This document shows, piece by piece, positions 15,941 through 21,770 of a DNA stretch of 21,770 bases. A model generated the notes under the pieces. The model was not told where the DNA came from. It saw only the letters and a list, made by a program, of their open reading frames with translations, and made no database searches. The position numbers and the translations under genes were made by a program. The DNA lies in the IMG/VR virus record IMGVR_UViG_3300025674_000464, positions 1 through 21,770 of that record; one strand, given 5' to 3'. Source of the stretch: a virus. The stretch's first letter is position 1; each line of letters begins with the position of its first letter.

Positions 15941-16916
15941 TATCACTCTCCAAGTTTGCAAAGGTTATCTTATCCTGTCTACCCCTTAGTCCTGCCTTCA
16001 TATAAGAAGTTGCACGACCTTCAAAGAAGTTCTGATGTTCAACACCCATCACTTCATCCAACCAACCTAGAGGATTCTCACGTTGGTCATAGTTTGTTTT
16101 TAGACCAAGCTGTAGTAATCTTCTATCAGCTATGTATCTATTGTAAGCATACATATCTTTCTTTGTAAGACCTTCAAGGTCTCCCATATCAAACACTAGG
16201 TCTAAGAACTTATCTTCTAGTGTTACCATTTGTCTACAAATCTCGTATAGTTCTGCTTTAAAATCATCTGTCCAGATATCTAAGTTCTCTTGGATAAACT
16301 CTCTGAACAACTTAGTCATAGCTTCAACGTGCATAGACTCATCACGTATAGAGTAAGTAACTATCTGTCCCATACCTTTCATCTTACCGAACCTTGGAAA
16401 GTTTAACAAGATTGCAAAGCTTGAGAACAACTGTAGTCCTTCTGTAAAAGCTGAATAGACTGCTAAAGTTTTTGCAATACTTTTCTTGTCAGACTTAGTT
16501 GTCTTAATCTTATGTACGTACTCGTGTTTATCTGCCATCTCTTCGTACTCTGAAAAAGCTTTGTATTCTATCTCAGGCATACCAACTGTATCAAGGAGTA
16601 AGCTGTAAGCATGTTGATGAATAGATTCCATGTTAGCAAAAGAACCCATCATCATTCTAGCTTCAGGCTTTCTAAAGATACGCATGTATCTATCAACGTA
16701 ACCTGCACCAACATCTACATCAGATTGAGTAAACAATCTAAAGATTTGTGTTAATAGATTCTTTTCTTTTGAATCTAACTCTTGCCAATCTTTTACATCG
16801 GTGTGTAAAGGTACTGACTCCGGCATCCAGTGCATTTGGTTTTGTAAGACATAGTAGTCAAACATCCAAGGGTTATCGAATGGTTTGTAATAATCTCTTG
16901 TGTCTAATAAGCTCAT
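15933..16916 (-). CDS. nrdB: Ribonucleoside-diphosphate reductase beta subunit (class I)
   Basis: 327 residues. It houses the di-iron centre and tyrosyl radical that start reduction of ribonucleotides by NrdA. All key residues are present: iron ligands Asp66, Glu97, His100, Glu159, Glu193 and His196, and radical Tyr104. Spacings equal those of E. coli NrdB (Asp84 to Glu115 is 31; Glu204 to Glu238 is 34). Motifs are NMESIHQHAYS, TEGLQLF and RDESMH. The C-terminal tail would dock on NrdA. It starts at ATG 16916 with GAGGAG upstream and overlaps the stop of the 59-aa gene by four bases. With nrdA it should raise dNTP supply for phage replication. Confidence 0.95.
   Translation of the reverse strand: MSLLDTRDYYKPFDNPWMFDYYVLQNQMHWMPESVPLHTDVKDWQELDSKEKNLLTQIFRLFTQSDVDVGAGYVDRYMRIFRKPEARMMMGSFANMESIHQHAYSLLLDTVGMPEIEYKAFSEYEEMADKHEYVHKIKTTKSDKKSIAKTLAVYSAFTEGLQLFSSFAILLNFPRFGKMKGMGQIVTYSIRDESMHVEAMTKLFREFIQENLDIWTDDFKAELYEICRQMVTLEDKFLDLVFDMGDLEGLTKKDMYAYNRYIADRRLLQLGLKTNYDQRENPLGWLDEVMGVEHQNFFEGRATSYMKAGLRGRQDKITFANLESDNG
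15948..15951 (-). promoter_or_regulatory. Ribosome binding site that decides the 15940 start
   Basis: On the minus strand GGAG (15951-15948) lies 7 bases upstream of the ATG at 15940, inside the 3' end of nrdB. The earlier in-frame ATG at 15961 has no comparable site, so the shorter 72-residue product is preferred. Confidence 0.6.
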
Positions 16917-17092
16917 CTGTTCTCCTCGTTAAATCTCTTAACTAAATATTTAAAATTTTCAATTACATATCCTGCGTAATCTTTTGTTTTTGCGAATGGA
17001 TTATTATTTTCATCACAATAATCTAACCACATCCTACTTGTAAAGCCTGAAAACTTTTGACTAAACACCTTGTCAAATTCTGATTGTTTCAT
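16913..17092 (-). CDS. 59-residue unknown protein between nrdA and nrdB
   Basis: A short minus-strand frame from ATG 17092 to TGA 16913 encodes 59 residues, beginning MKQSEFDKVFSQKFSGF and ending KRFNEENR. It is helical, charged and aromatic-rich (SRMWLDYCDENNNPF in the middle), with one Cys and no membrane segment. Support for it being real: AAGGA upstream, one base between it and the previous gene, and a four-base overlap (ATGA) with nrdB. No family is recognised. Placement inside the reductase operon may mean a linked role, but short phage genes are often unrelated to their neighbours. Confidence 0.6.
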   Translation of the reverse strand: MKQSEFDKVFSQKFSGFTSRMWLDYCDENNNPFAKTKDYAGYVIENFKYLVKRFNEENR

Positions 17093-17093
17093 A

Positions 17094-17237
17094 TTAATCC
17101 TTTGGTAAATAAACTATAACAGCCGAGTTACATTTAGGGCAACTTAAATTAGTTTCCATAATGTACTCATCGTTCTCATCTTCTATGTCGTGATCTCCAC
17201 CCCATATTAATTGTGTTCCACAGTGCCAACAATCCAT
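17094..17237 (-). CDS. 47-residue zinc-ribbon-like protein between nrdA and nrdB
   Basis: A minus-strand frame from ATG 17237 to TAA 17094 encodes 47 residues. It contains two CxxC knuckles, Cys3-Trp-His-Cys6 and Cys33-Pro-Lys-Cys36, separated by an acidic middle rich in Asp and Glu. This is the pattern of a small zinc ribbon. It starts one base after the nrdA stop, with GAGGG just upstream, and is followed one base later by the 59-aa gene. Possible roles are nucleic-acid or protein binding; a redox role next to ribonucleotide reductase is also possible, though the CxxC pairs look structural rather than thioredoxin-like (no WCGPC). Confidence 0.65.
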   Translation of the reverse strand: MDCWHCGTQLIWGGDHDIEDENDEYIMETNLSCPKCNSAVIVYLPKD

Positions 17238-17238
17238 A

Positions 17239-19134
17239 TCAACCCTCACAAGCTATACACTCAGCATCATCTAGTTTAATACGCTGAACTTTAACGTTTA
17301 CATTTTCTGCATTTCTAGCAGCATTAGTTCTAAAGTAATACAAAGACTTTAGTTTGTTCATGCCATACCAGTGTACATCATTAACGTACTGCATGTACTC
17401 ATCGTGTACTTCCTGTGGCTCTGTAGCTTTAGGAAGTGTAAAGAAAAGATTAACAGATTGTGCTTGACAAATAAACTCTTGTCGTTTAGATGCGTGTTCT
17501 ATAATCCATATCTGGTCTATCTCATTAGCAGTTTTAAATATTTCTTTTTCTTCCTCGGTTAATATATCTAGATGCTGGACTGAACCTTCGTTACCTGCAA
17601 TGTCTTTCCACAATGCAGTCAACTCATCTTTCTTTAAACCTTTGTCTTGTAATACTTCTTCTAAGTATTTGTTCTTTACTTGGAAAGAACCTGAGAGAGT
17701 CTTGTGCGTATAAACGTTAGCACGATATGGCTCAATCGAAGGAGAAGTACCACCACATATGATGCTAGAACTAGCGTTAGGAGCAACAGCGAGTAAATGA
17801 GCGTTCCTCCTGCCACTACCACTGACATCAGGAGCTTCGCCCCTTTCGTCTGCAAGTCTTTCAGAAGCTTTGGTTGCCTGTTTTTTAATGTATTTAAAAG
17901 CTTTATGATTGAAGCCCGTAGCGAAGATACCTTCAAAAGGAATGTTGCGTGATTGGAGATACGAATGGAAGCCCATCGCACCGAGACCCAACGACCTTTC
18001 TCGATAAGCAGAGTAGGCAGATTTAGTAAAGCCTTCTTTGCCCGGCTTAATATGTTTTTGAAATCTTTTAAAGTTTGCATTGTACTCTCCTAAGTTATCT
18101 GTGTCGACAGCGTTATCAATATAATGTTGAAGAACATTGTCAAGCATGGTAATTAAATCTTCAATGAACACAGGGTTCTCACTCCACTCATCAAAGTATT
18201 CTAAGTTGACAGAAGATAAACAACAAACTGCTGTCCTCTCTTCATTTGTAGGTAAAGTAATCTCAGAACAAAGATTGCTCTGTTTGATTTCTAATCCTAA
18301 ATCTTTTTGTTGTTTGGGTAAAGCTTCATTACATCTATCAATGTTGACCATGTAAGGTTCACCTGTCTCTGCTCTAGCGTTAATGATCTGCCACCATAAG
18401 TCTCTAGCATTAACAACCTTAATCGCTTCATTACTTTTAGGGTCTACCAATCTCCAGTCTGCATCATCTTCAACAGCTTTCAAAAACTCATTGGTAATGT
18501 TAATACCGTTGTGAAGATTAAGATTCTTACGATTGATATCTCCACCTGATTCTTTACGCATGTTAATAAACTCTTCAATCTCTGGATGAGATATGTCCAT
18601 GTATGCTGCATAAGAACCTCGTCTTGTCGTGCCTTGATTAAAGGCTAACATCTGTGAATCAACTACATGGATGAAAGGAATTGAACCAGTAGACTTACTA
18701 CCGTGAGTAGTAGAAACACCGTTACTCCGGATGTCTCCCCAATATCCACCAATACCTCCACCTGAACTTGCCAACCAAATATTCTCGTCATAATGATCTG
18801 ATAGACCAGTCCTGCTATCAGGTACATAATTGAGGAAACAGCTAATAGGAAGACCACGACTTGTTCCCCCGTTACTAAGTATAGGAGTGCTAAACATGAA
18901 CCAACAAGAGGAACTGTAGTGATAAAGTCTTTGAGCCAATTCAAAATCTGTGTTCCCTTTGTAGGTGGCTGCGAAGACTGATGCTCTGGCAAATGCTTCT
19001 TGTGCATGTGTTTCATTCTCCCATAAGTATCTATCCTTAAGTGTGTCAAGGCTGAACTTATCTAAATTTTTTTCGTTACTATAATTTATTTTTATACCAA
19101 GATATTCCTTGATACCTACTTTATCATCTACCAT
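17239..19134 (-). CDS. nrdA: Ribonucleoside-diphosphate reductase alpha subunit, no ATP-cone
   Basis: 631 residues. Catalytic subunit converting ribonucleoside diphosphates to deoxy forms, using the radical passed from NrdB. Active-site residues are visible: Asn287, Cys289 and Glu291 (SNLCSEI), redox Cys99 (ISCFLNYV) with partner Cys304 (TAVCCLSS), the radical-transfer pair Tyr599-Tyr600 (LKSLYY) and the C-terminal reducing pair Cys626 and Cys629 (CIAC). It is about 130 residues shorter than E. coli NrdA (761), and the N-terminal ATP-cone is absent: the catalytic-domain start (LDTLKDRYLW) lies near residue 29. It should therefore escape overall dATP inhibition through that domain. The start overlaps the preceding stop (TAATG). 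The reading frame is continuous; no intein or intron is seen. Confidence 0.95.
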   Translation of the reverse strand: MVDDKVGIKEYLGIKINYSNEKNLDKFSLDTLKDRYLWENETHAQEAFARASVFAATYKGNTDFELAQRLYHYSSSCWFMFSTPILSNGGTSRGLPISCFLNYVPDSRTGLSDHYDENIWLASSGGGIGGYWGDIRSNGVSTTHGSKSTGSIPFIHVVDSQMLAFNQGTTRRGSYAAYMDISHPEIEEFINMRKESGGDINRKNLNLHNGINITNEFLKAVEDDADWRLVDPKSNEAIKVVNARDLWWQIINARAETGEPYMVNIDRCNEALPKQQKDLGLEIKQSNLCSEITLPTNEERTAVCCLSSVNLEYFDEWSENPVFIEDLITMLDNVLQHYIDNAVDTDNLGEYNANFKRFQKHIKPGKEGFTKSAYSAYRERSLGLGAMGFHSYLQSRNIPFEGIFATGFNHKAFKYIKKQATKASERLADERGEAPDVSGSGRRNAHLLAVAPNASSSIICGGTSPSIEPYRANVYTHKTLSGSFQVKNKYLEEVLQDKGLKKDELTALWKDIAGNEGSVQHLDILTEEEKEIFKTANEIDQIWIIEHASKRQEFICQAQSVNLFFTLPKATEPQEVHDEYMQYVNDVHWYGMNKLKSLYYFRTNAARNAENVNVKVQRIKLDDAECIACEG

Positions 19135-19409
19135 TATGAGTTCTCTGTGTCGTGAATGTTAAGCATTATTATACCATAATGTAAGATTTTTAGCAAGTCT
19201 TTTCTGTTCTTTCCATCTTTATTTCCATAGCGTTTAGCGTACTTCATAATATTACCAAGACTAAAGCCCTCACCATGTCCCGAATCAATAATAACATCGG
19301 TAGCCTGATATTTATCGGATGCATAATGCTGACTGTATGTAGCATCAATGTATCCTTTAAGCTCTTGTAATAGTTTGTCTTCATTAAATTTATAATTACT
19401 CTTTCTCAT
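19134..19409 (-). CDS. DUF3310-like protein (T7 gp1.7-type nucleotide kinase family)
   Basis: 91 residues from ATG 19409. Longer in-frame starts lie deep within the endonuclease gene, so MRKSNYKF is preferred; it overlaps the endonuclease stop by 14 bases. The C-terminal half has the DUF3310 pattern: FSLGNIMKYAKRYGNKDGKN then DLLKILHYGIIML. Some members, including T7 gp1.7, have been linked to nucleotide kinase activity, which would suit a gene beside ribonucleotide reductase. A usual Tyr-rich N-terminal motif is only partly seen (YIDATYSQHY). The assignment is from motif resemblance and biochemical function is uncertain. Confidence 0.6.
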   Translation of the reverse strand: MRKSNYKFNEDKLLQELKGYIDATYSQHYASDKYQATDVIIDSGHGEGFSLGNIMKYAKRYGNKDGKNRKDLLKILHYGIIMLNIHDTENS

Positions 19410-19833
19410 TTTTCCATTCCTTCGGTAAAGTCTCTTCGCTATACCATGTAAAGTTATTTGTTTCAGCCCATTCAGCATGTGTTCTTTTTGTCCCATCTTT
19501 CCTTACCTTTGCTCCCGGCATAGGAGAGAAAGGTTTTTGAAATAAAAATATTAACTCAGTATTTTTTGGTAGTGCTTTTCTAATATGAATATATTTACTG
19601 TACTCAGCATGATCCCAAAACCTACCTTTAGCTTCTAATAAAATTGTTTTACCGTCTATCTCTCTAACAAAGTCAGCTTCGTATTTATGTTCAACAACAT
19701 ATTGTATGACATCCCAATGGTGTTTCCAGTCTTGAAGTATGCCTAAATGAATGTCATACTCCCATCGACTGTCATACCCTTTAGGTACGTTAATCTTTTT
19801 AGGTCTAGGTTTTCTAGGTACTCTTCTAGGCAT
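19396..19833 (-). CDS. Endonuclease I, T7 gp3-like Holliday-junction resolvase
   Basis: 145 residues from ATG 19833. It cleaves branched DNA (four-way junctions) and, in T7, helps degrade host DNA and resolve replication intermediates. Catalytic residues of the PD-(D/E)XK core match T7 gp3 (Glu20, Asp55, Glu65, Lys67): here Glu25 (SRWEYD), Asp54 (HKYEADF), Glu67 and Lys69 (LLEAKG). The order HKY...DF...EAKGRF...HAEWA is as in the family, and length is near T7 gp3 (149). The N-terminus is basic (PRRVPRKPRPKK). It overlaps the previous gene by 8 bases (ATGCCTAG). Confidence 0.88.
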   Translation of the reverse strand: MPRRVPRKPRPKKINVPKGYDSRWEYDIHLGILQDWKHHWDVIQYVVEHKYEADFVREIDGKTILLEAKGRFWDHAEYSKYIHIRKALPKNTELIFLFQKPFSPMPGAKVRKDGTKRTHAEWAETNNFTWYSEETLPKEWKNEKE

Positions 19834-20074
19834 TAAGGTCTCCAAGCGTTAGCTGTGGATTCCGTTTAACCTGTTTGTAAAACCATCTTAAACTATATGC
19901 ACTAAGAAGAAATCTATTGTTAGCAAAGATGTGTGTTTGTTCTGGTAAAAACTCATTAAGATTATTTCTATGTATCTTAGATGTATCTTCTCCATCGGGA
20001 ATCATTGTTCTTAACCACTCAATAAGTAAGTCTTCTGCTCTACGTCTTAATTGTTTTGATTTTCTTCCACTCAT
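19826..20074 (-). CDS. 82-residue basic protein, unknown
   Basis: 82 residues. The N-terminal third is basic and helical (SGRKSKQLRRRAEDLLIEWL); the rest has aromatic-rich helices (FANNRFLLSAYSLRWFYKQVKR). No enzyme motif, Cys or membrane segment is seen. The ATG overlaps the exonuclease stop (ATGA), with GAGGT upstream, and its own end overlaps endonuclease I. Sitting between two nucleases, it might bind DNA or partner one of them; that is inference from position and charge. Confidence 0.6.
   Translation of the reverse strand: MSGRKSKQLRRRAEDLLIEWLRTMIPDGEDTSKIHRNNLNEFLPEQTHIFANNRFLLSAYSLRWFYKQVKRNPQLTLGDLNA
19840..19843 (-). promoter_or_regulatory. Ribosome binding site that decides the endonuclease I start
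   Basis: On the minus strand GGAG (19843-19840) lies 6 bases upstream of the ATG at 19833. The earlier in-frame ATG at 19845 overlaps this site and has a poorer context, so the shorter 145-residue product is preferred. Confidence 0.65.
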
Positions 20075-20943
20075 ATCTGTGTTACCTCTATAACTTTAGG
20101 TGGCTTGGGTGTTTGAGTTAAGTATTTTAATCCATTAGAATATTTAAATACTCTTAAACCTTTACCTTCATTAGAATCTTTATGACATTCAAACTTGTGT
20201 CTGCAATACACACACTCTCTAGGTAACTGCATGTTACCAGACTTACCATCTGGAACAGGGCTGTAACATAGATCAGGTGGTGTAGCTAACTTAACAGCTT
20301 TCTTTATATCTGTAATCTTTTTCTTGATGTTAGGCTTGTCAAAGTTATCAGGTCTGTACAAAGCTAACTCACCAGACTCTTTATTAAGAGCAAGGAATCC
20401 ACCCTTGTCTGTACCCTGTGCTTGTTCATAACCTGCAAGTTGAGCCATATAACCAAACATATCGTTCTCTGCTAGAGTACCATCCTTAAATTTTTTGAAA
20501 GCAAACCCAGAAGCTGTCTTAATATCAACAACCTCTCCATCGATAACACAATCCATGTGTCCTTTGATTCCAGATACCTTGATCTCTTTCTGTTCATCAG
20601 TAACTGTATGTCCAGATAGCTTGATAAGAAATATAACTATCTCTTCAAGTAAATGTCCATATAAAAACTTAATGAATAAAGAAGGTGGCATCCTTTCCGG
20701 AGTACCTTCTGACTTCATATCAAACCATAACTGTCGTGACTTCCTACCTATGTTAGACATACGTAAGGTTGCATCACCTCTTGGTTCAGGGTGAGACCAC
20801 TTGTAAAGTATCTCTTTCATAGACTCACCAAACTGGTCGATAGTCTCTGGGTCTAGATCAATGTGCTCACCATCGGCAAGTACACCTATCTTATTATATA
20901 TATCTTCTACTAATGTGTCAAGAGTCTTTTTAGATTTAGCCAT
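20071..20943 (-). CDS. PD-(D/E)XK exonuclease, Cas4/RecB-like
   Basis: 290 residues. The probable role is degrading or processing DNA ends during phage replication or host DNA breakdown. Nuclease motifs are GHLLEEI (His97, Glu100), GHMD (His129, Asp131), VVDIKTA (Asp140, Lys142) and MAQLAGYEQ (Gln168, Tyr172), the order found in RecB/Cas4 nucleases. Four Cys sit at the C-terminus: Cys226, Cys244, Cys247 and Cys253. The last three have the C-x2-C-x5-C spacing of the iron-sulphur cluster in Cas4 and AddB. The usual N-terminal Cys (before Arg-Gln-Leu-Trp) is replaced by Lys68, so the fourth ligand, if any, may be Cys226. Only one base separates it from the preceding gene, and no clear ribosome binding site was seen. 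Confidence 0.82.
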   Translation of the reverse strand: MAKSKKTLDTLVEDIYNKIGVLADGEHIDLDPETIDQFGESMKEILYKWSHPEPRGDATLRMSNIGRKSRQLWFDMKSEGTPERMPPSLFIKFLYGHLLEEIVIFLIKLSGHTVTDEQKEIKVSGIKGHMDCVIDGEVVDIKTASGFAFKKFKDGTLAENDMFGYMAQLAGYEQAQGTDKGGFLALNKESGELALYRPDNFDKPNIKKKITDIKKAVKLATPPDLCYSPVPDGKSGNMQLPRECVYCRHKFECHKDSNEGKGLRVFKYSNGLKYLTQTPKPPKVIEVTQI

Positions 20944-20944
20944 A

Positions 20945-21232
20945 TTATTTTTTATGTTTTACAAAATTTAGTTTACGAGTGTCTGGATTGTAGTTTAATA
21001 TTTGTACATTTAAGTCAAGTTGCTCATCGCTTCTAGTCCTACCTGACCTGCCTGATTTGGTTTTGACATCTATCAGAGTTGTCTCTCCATCTTTTGTAGC
21101 AATCAAATCAACTGGACCAGTACAGCCACAGTTTTTAAATACTTCATAACCATTATCCCAAAGCCAAGTGACTGCATAAAACTCAGCCATATCTCCTTTT
21201 CGATTATCTTGTGTATGATTAGTGTGTGTCAC
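20945..21232 (-). CDS. Small PD-(D/E)XK nuclease-like protein
   Basis: 95 residues from a GTG at 21232 that overlaps the polymerase end by 14 bases. The motifs are GDMAEFYA (Glu17), PVDLIA (Asp42) and LIDVKT (Asp55, Lys57), followed by a basic SGRSGRTR loop. This is the core of a minimal PD-(D/E)XK endonuclease or resolvase-like domain, with Asp in the usual (D/E)XK position. An ATG at 21190 has AAGGAG close before it, but would remove the conserved Gly just before the first helix, so the GTG start is preferred with moderate confidence. It may trim branched or foreign DNA; substrate unknown. Confidence 0.75.
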   Translation of the reverse strand: MTHTNHTQDNRKGDMAEFYAVTWLWDNGYEVFKNCGCTGPVDLIATKDGETTLIDVKTKSGRSGRTRSDEQLDLNVQILNYNPDTRKLNFVKHKK

Positions 21233-21770
21233 TCCAATTGTCTCCTATCTTGTATTCGCCATCCATAGGACAACGAAGGTTAAAATGTTTACCGGCTTCT
21301 ATGATAGATTCAACAGCCATCTGTCCTACCTTGTTTGCTCTACAAGATGATACTTCTATCTGCCATTCATCGTGAATGTTAGCTACAAACTTATGTGGTG
21401 TACCACTAAGATTAAGTCTACCAGATAAAATACATAAAGCTTTCTTCATAAGAATAGCACCACCACCTTGAAGTAAAGTATTCAAAGCTGAGTGTTTGTT
21501 TCTTATATACAACTTCCTACCGTCTAATCCTTTGAGGTAATTTTTTGAAGCTGCTCTGTCAACTCGTTCCTTAAGAGACTTGTATGTTGGGAGACTACTA
21601 AGAAAGCGTTCTCGCAACTTCTTACCGTCTGCTCTGCTTCCTTTAATGATGCTTCCAATCTTTTCATCTCCTGCTCCGTAAACGAGTGCGTAGATGAAAG
21701 TTTTAGCCTGATCTCTTGATTTAAGTCCAGCAAAGTTTTGGTTAGTCGTGTGAATGTCTCCATTAATAAT
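21219..21770 (-). CDS. DNA polymerase A family, C-terminal part (T7-like)
   Basis: The gene runs off the right edge; the frame is open from 21770 to TAA at 21219, giving 183 residues. Motif B is visible as RDQAKTFIYALVYGAGDEKI, close to T7 gp5. The Tyr in FIYA takes the place of T7 Tyr526. Then come HSALNTLLQGGGAILMKKAL and motif C as VANIHDEWQIEV (the His-Asp-Glu carries a catalytic Asp). The end reads GEYKIGDNW. The enzyme should replicate the phage genome from the minus-strand unit. The thumb, exonuclease domain and most of the fingers lie outside the window, so processivity factor use and any inserted domain cannot be judged. Confidence 0.92.
   Translation of the reverse strand: MINGDIHTTNQNFAGLKSRDQAKTFIYALVYGAGDEKIGSIIKGSRADGKKLRERFLSSLPTYKSLKERVDRAASKNYLKGLDGRKLYIRNKHSALNTLLQGGGAILMKKALCILSGRLNLSGTPHKFVANIHDEWQIEVSSCRANKVGQMAVESIIEAGKHFNLRCPMDGEYKIGDNWSDTH

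Noticed and set aside
15941-15961. Upstream ATG extension of the 72-aa gene after nrdB
   Set aside because: The internal ATG at 15940 has a well-placed GGAG and gives the short stop overlap typical of this genome.
17676-18080. 134-residue minus-strand frame inside nrdA
   Set aside because: Shadow frame of nrdA; conserved catalytic motifs lie in the other frame and the encoded peptide looks low in complexity.
18663-19049. 128-residue minus-strand frame inside nrdA
   Set aside because: Overlaps the conserved N-terminal half of nrdA in another frame, with no ribosome site or recognisable domain.
21524-21763. 79-residue minus-strand frame
   Set aside because: It lies in another frame of the DNA polymerase gene, whose true frame carries motif B through this stretch.

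Overview
This window is part of the genome of a tailed double-stranded DNA phage, most likely a lytic, T7-like (podovirus-type) marine phage. The DNA is AT-rich, genes abut or overlap by a few bases, and nearly all space is coding. The polymerase end resembles T7 DNA polymerase, there is a T7-type endonuclease I, and the large virion proteins follow the size order of T7 internal core proteins. Together with class I ribonucleotide reductase genes and LamG/SPRY-type tail adhesins, this fits podoviruses of marine alphaproteobacteria (SAR11, SAR116 or roseobacter-type hosts). The host and genus are inference. No integrase, repressor, tRNA, insertion sequence or CRISPR array was seen.

Plus strand, 1-15719: virion structure and lysis. 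Three adhesin-like genes come first (end of a tail protein, a LamG+SPRY protein, a three-module tail protein). A tail-fibre-assembly-like gene and a small membrane-anchored coiled-coil gene follow. Next is a block of five large virion genes (3681-14275): an Ala/Gln/Asn-rich rod protein with at least 21 uninterrupted 11-residue repeats, a protein with a very cationic N-terminus followed by a hydrophobic stretch, a conserved-looking 244-aa protein, a 740-aa helical protein (size of T7 gp15), and a 1499-aa protein (T7 gp16 position) that ends in a probable ADP-ribosyltransferase domain. The lysis cassette is T4-type lysozyme, a 78-aa unknown, a GTA-type holin candidate, and a small single-span membrane protein.

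Minus strand, 21770-15722: nucleotide and DNA metabolism, read toward the structural genes. In transcription order these are DNA polymerase A (C-terminal part only), a small PD-(D/E)XK nuclease, a Cas4/RecB-like exonuclease, an 82-aa unknown, endonuclease I, a DUF3310-type protein, NrdA lacking the ATP-cone, a 47-aa zinc-ribbon-like protein, a 59-aa unknown, NrdB, and a 72-aa unknown. Their likely joint job is to degrade host DNA, resolve branched phage DNA and supply dNTPs. The two long transcription units converge with only two bases between their stop codons, over a weak inverted repeat.

The strongest candidates for new biology are the putative effector-like ART domain fused to the ejected-core-sized protein, the short aromatic-x-x-Gly-Gly motif that precedes successive domains in the virion proteins, and the long hendecad rod. 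No intergenic gap exceeds 40 bases, so no stretch needs separate description.
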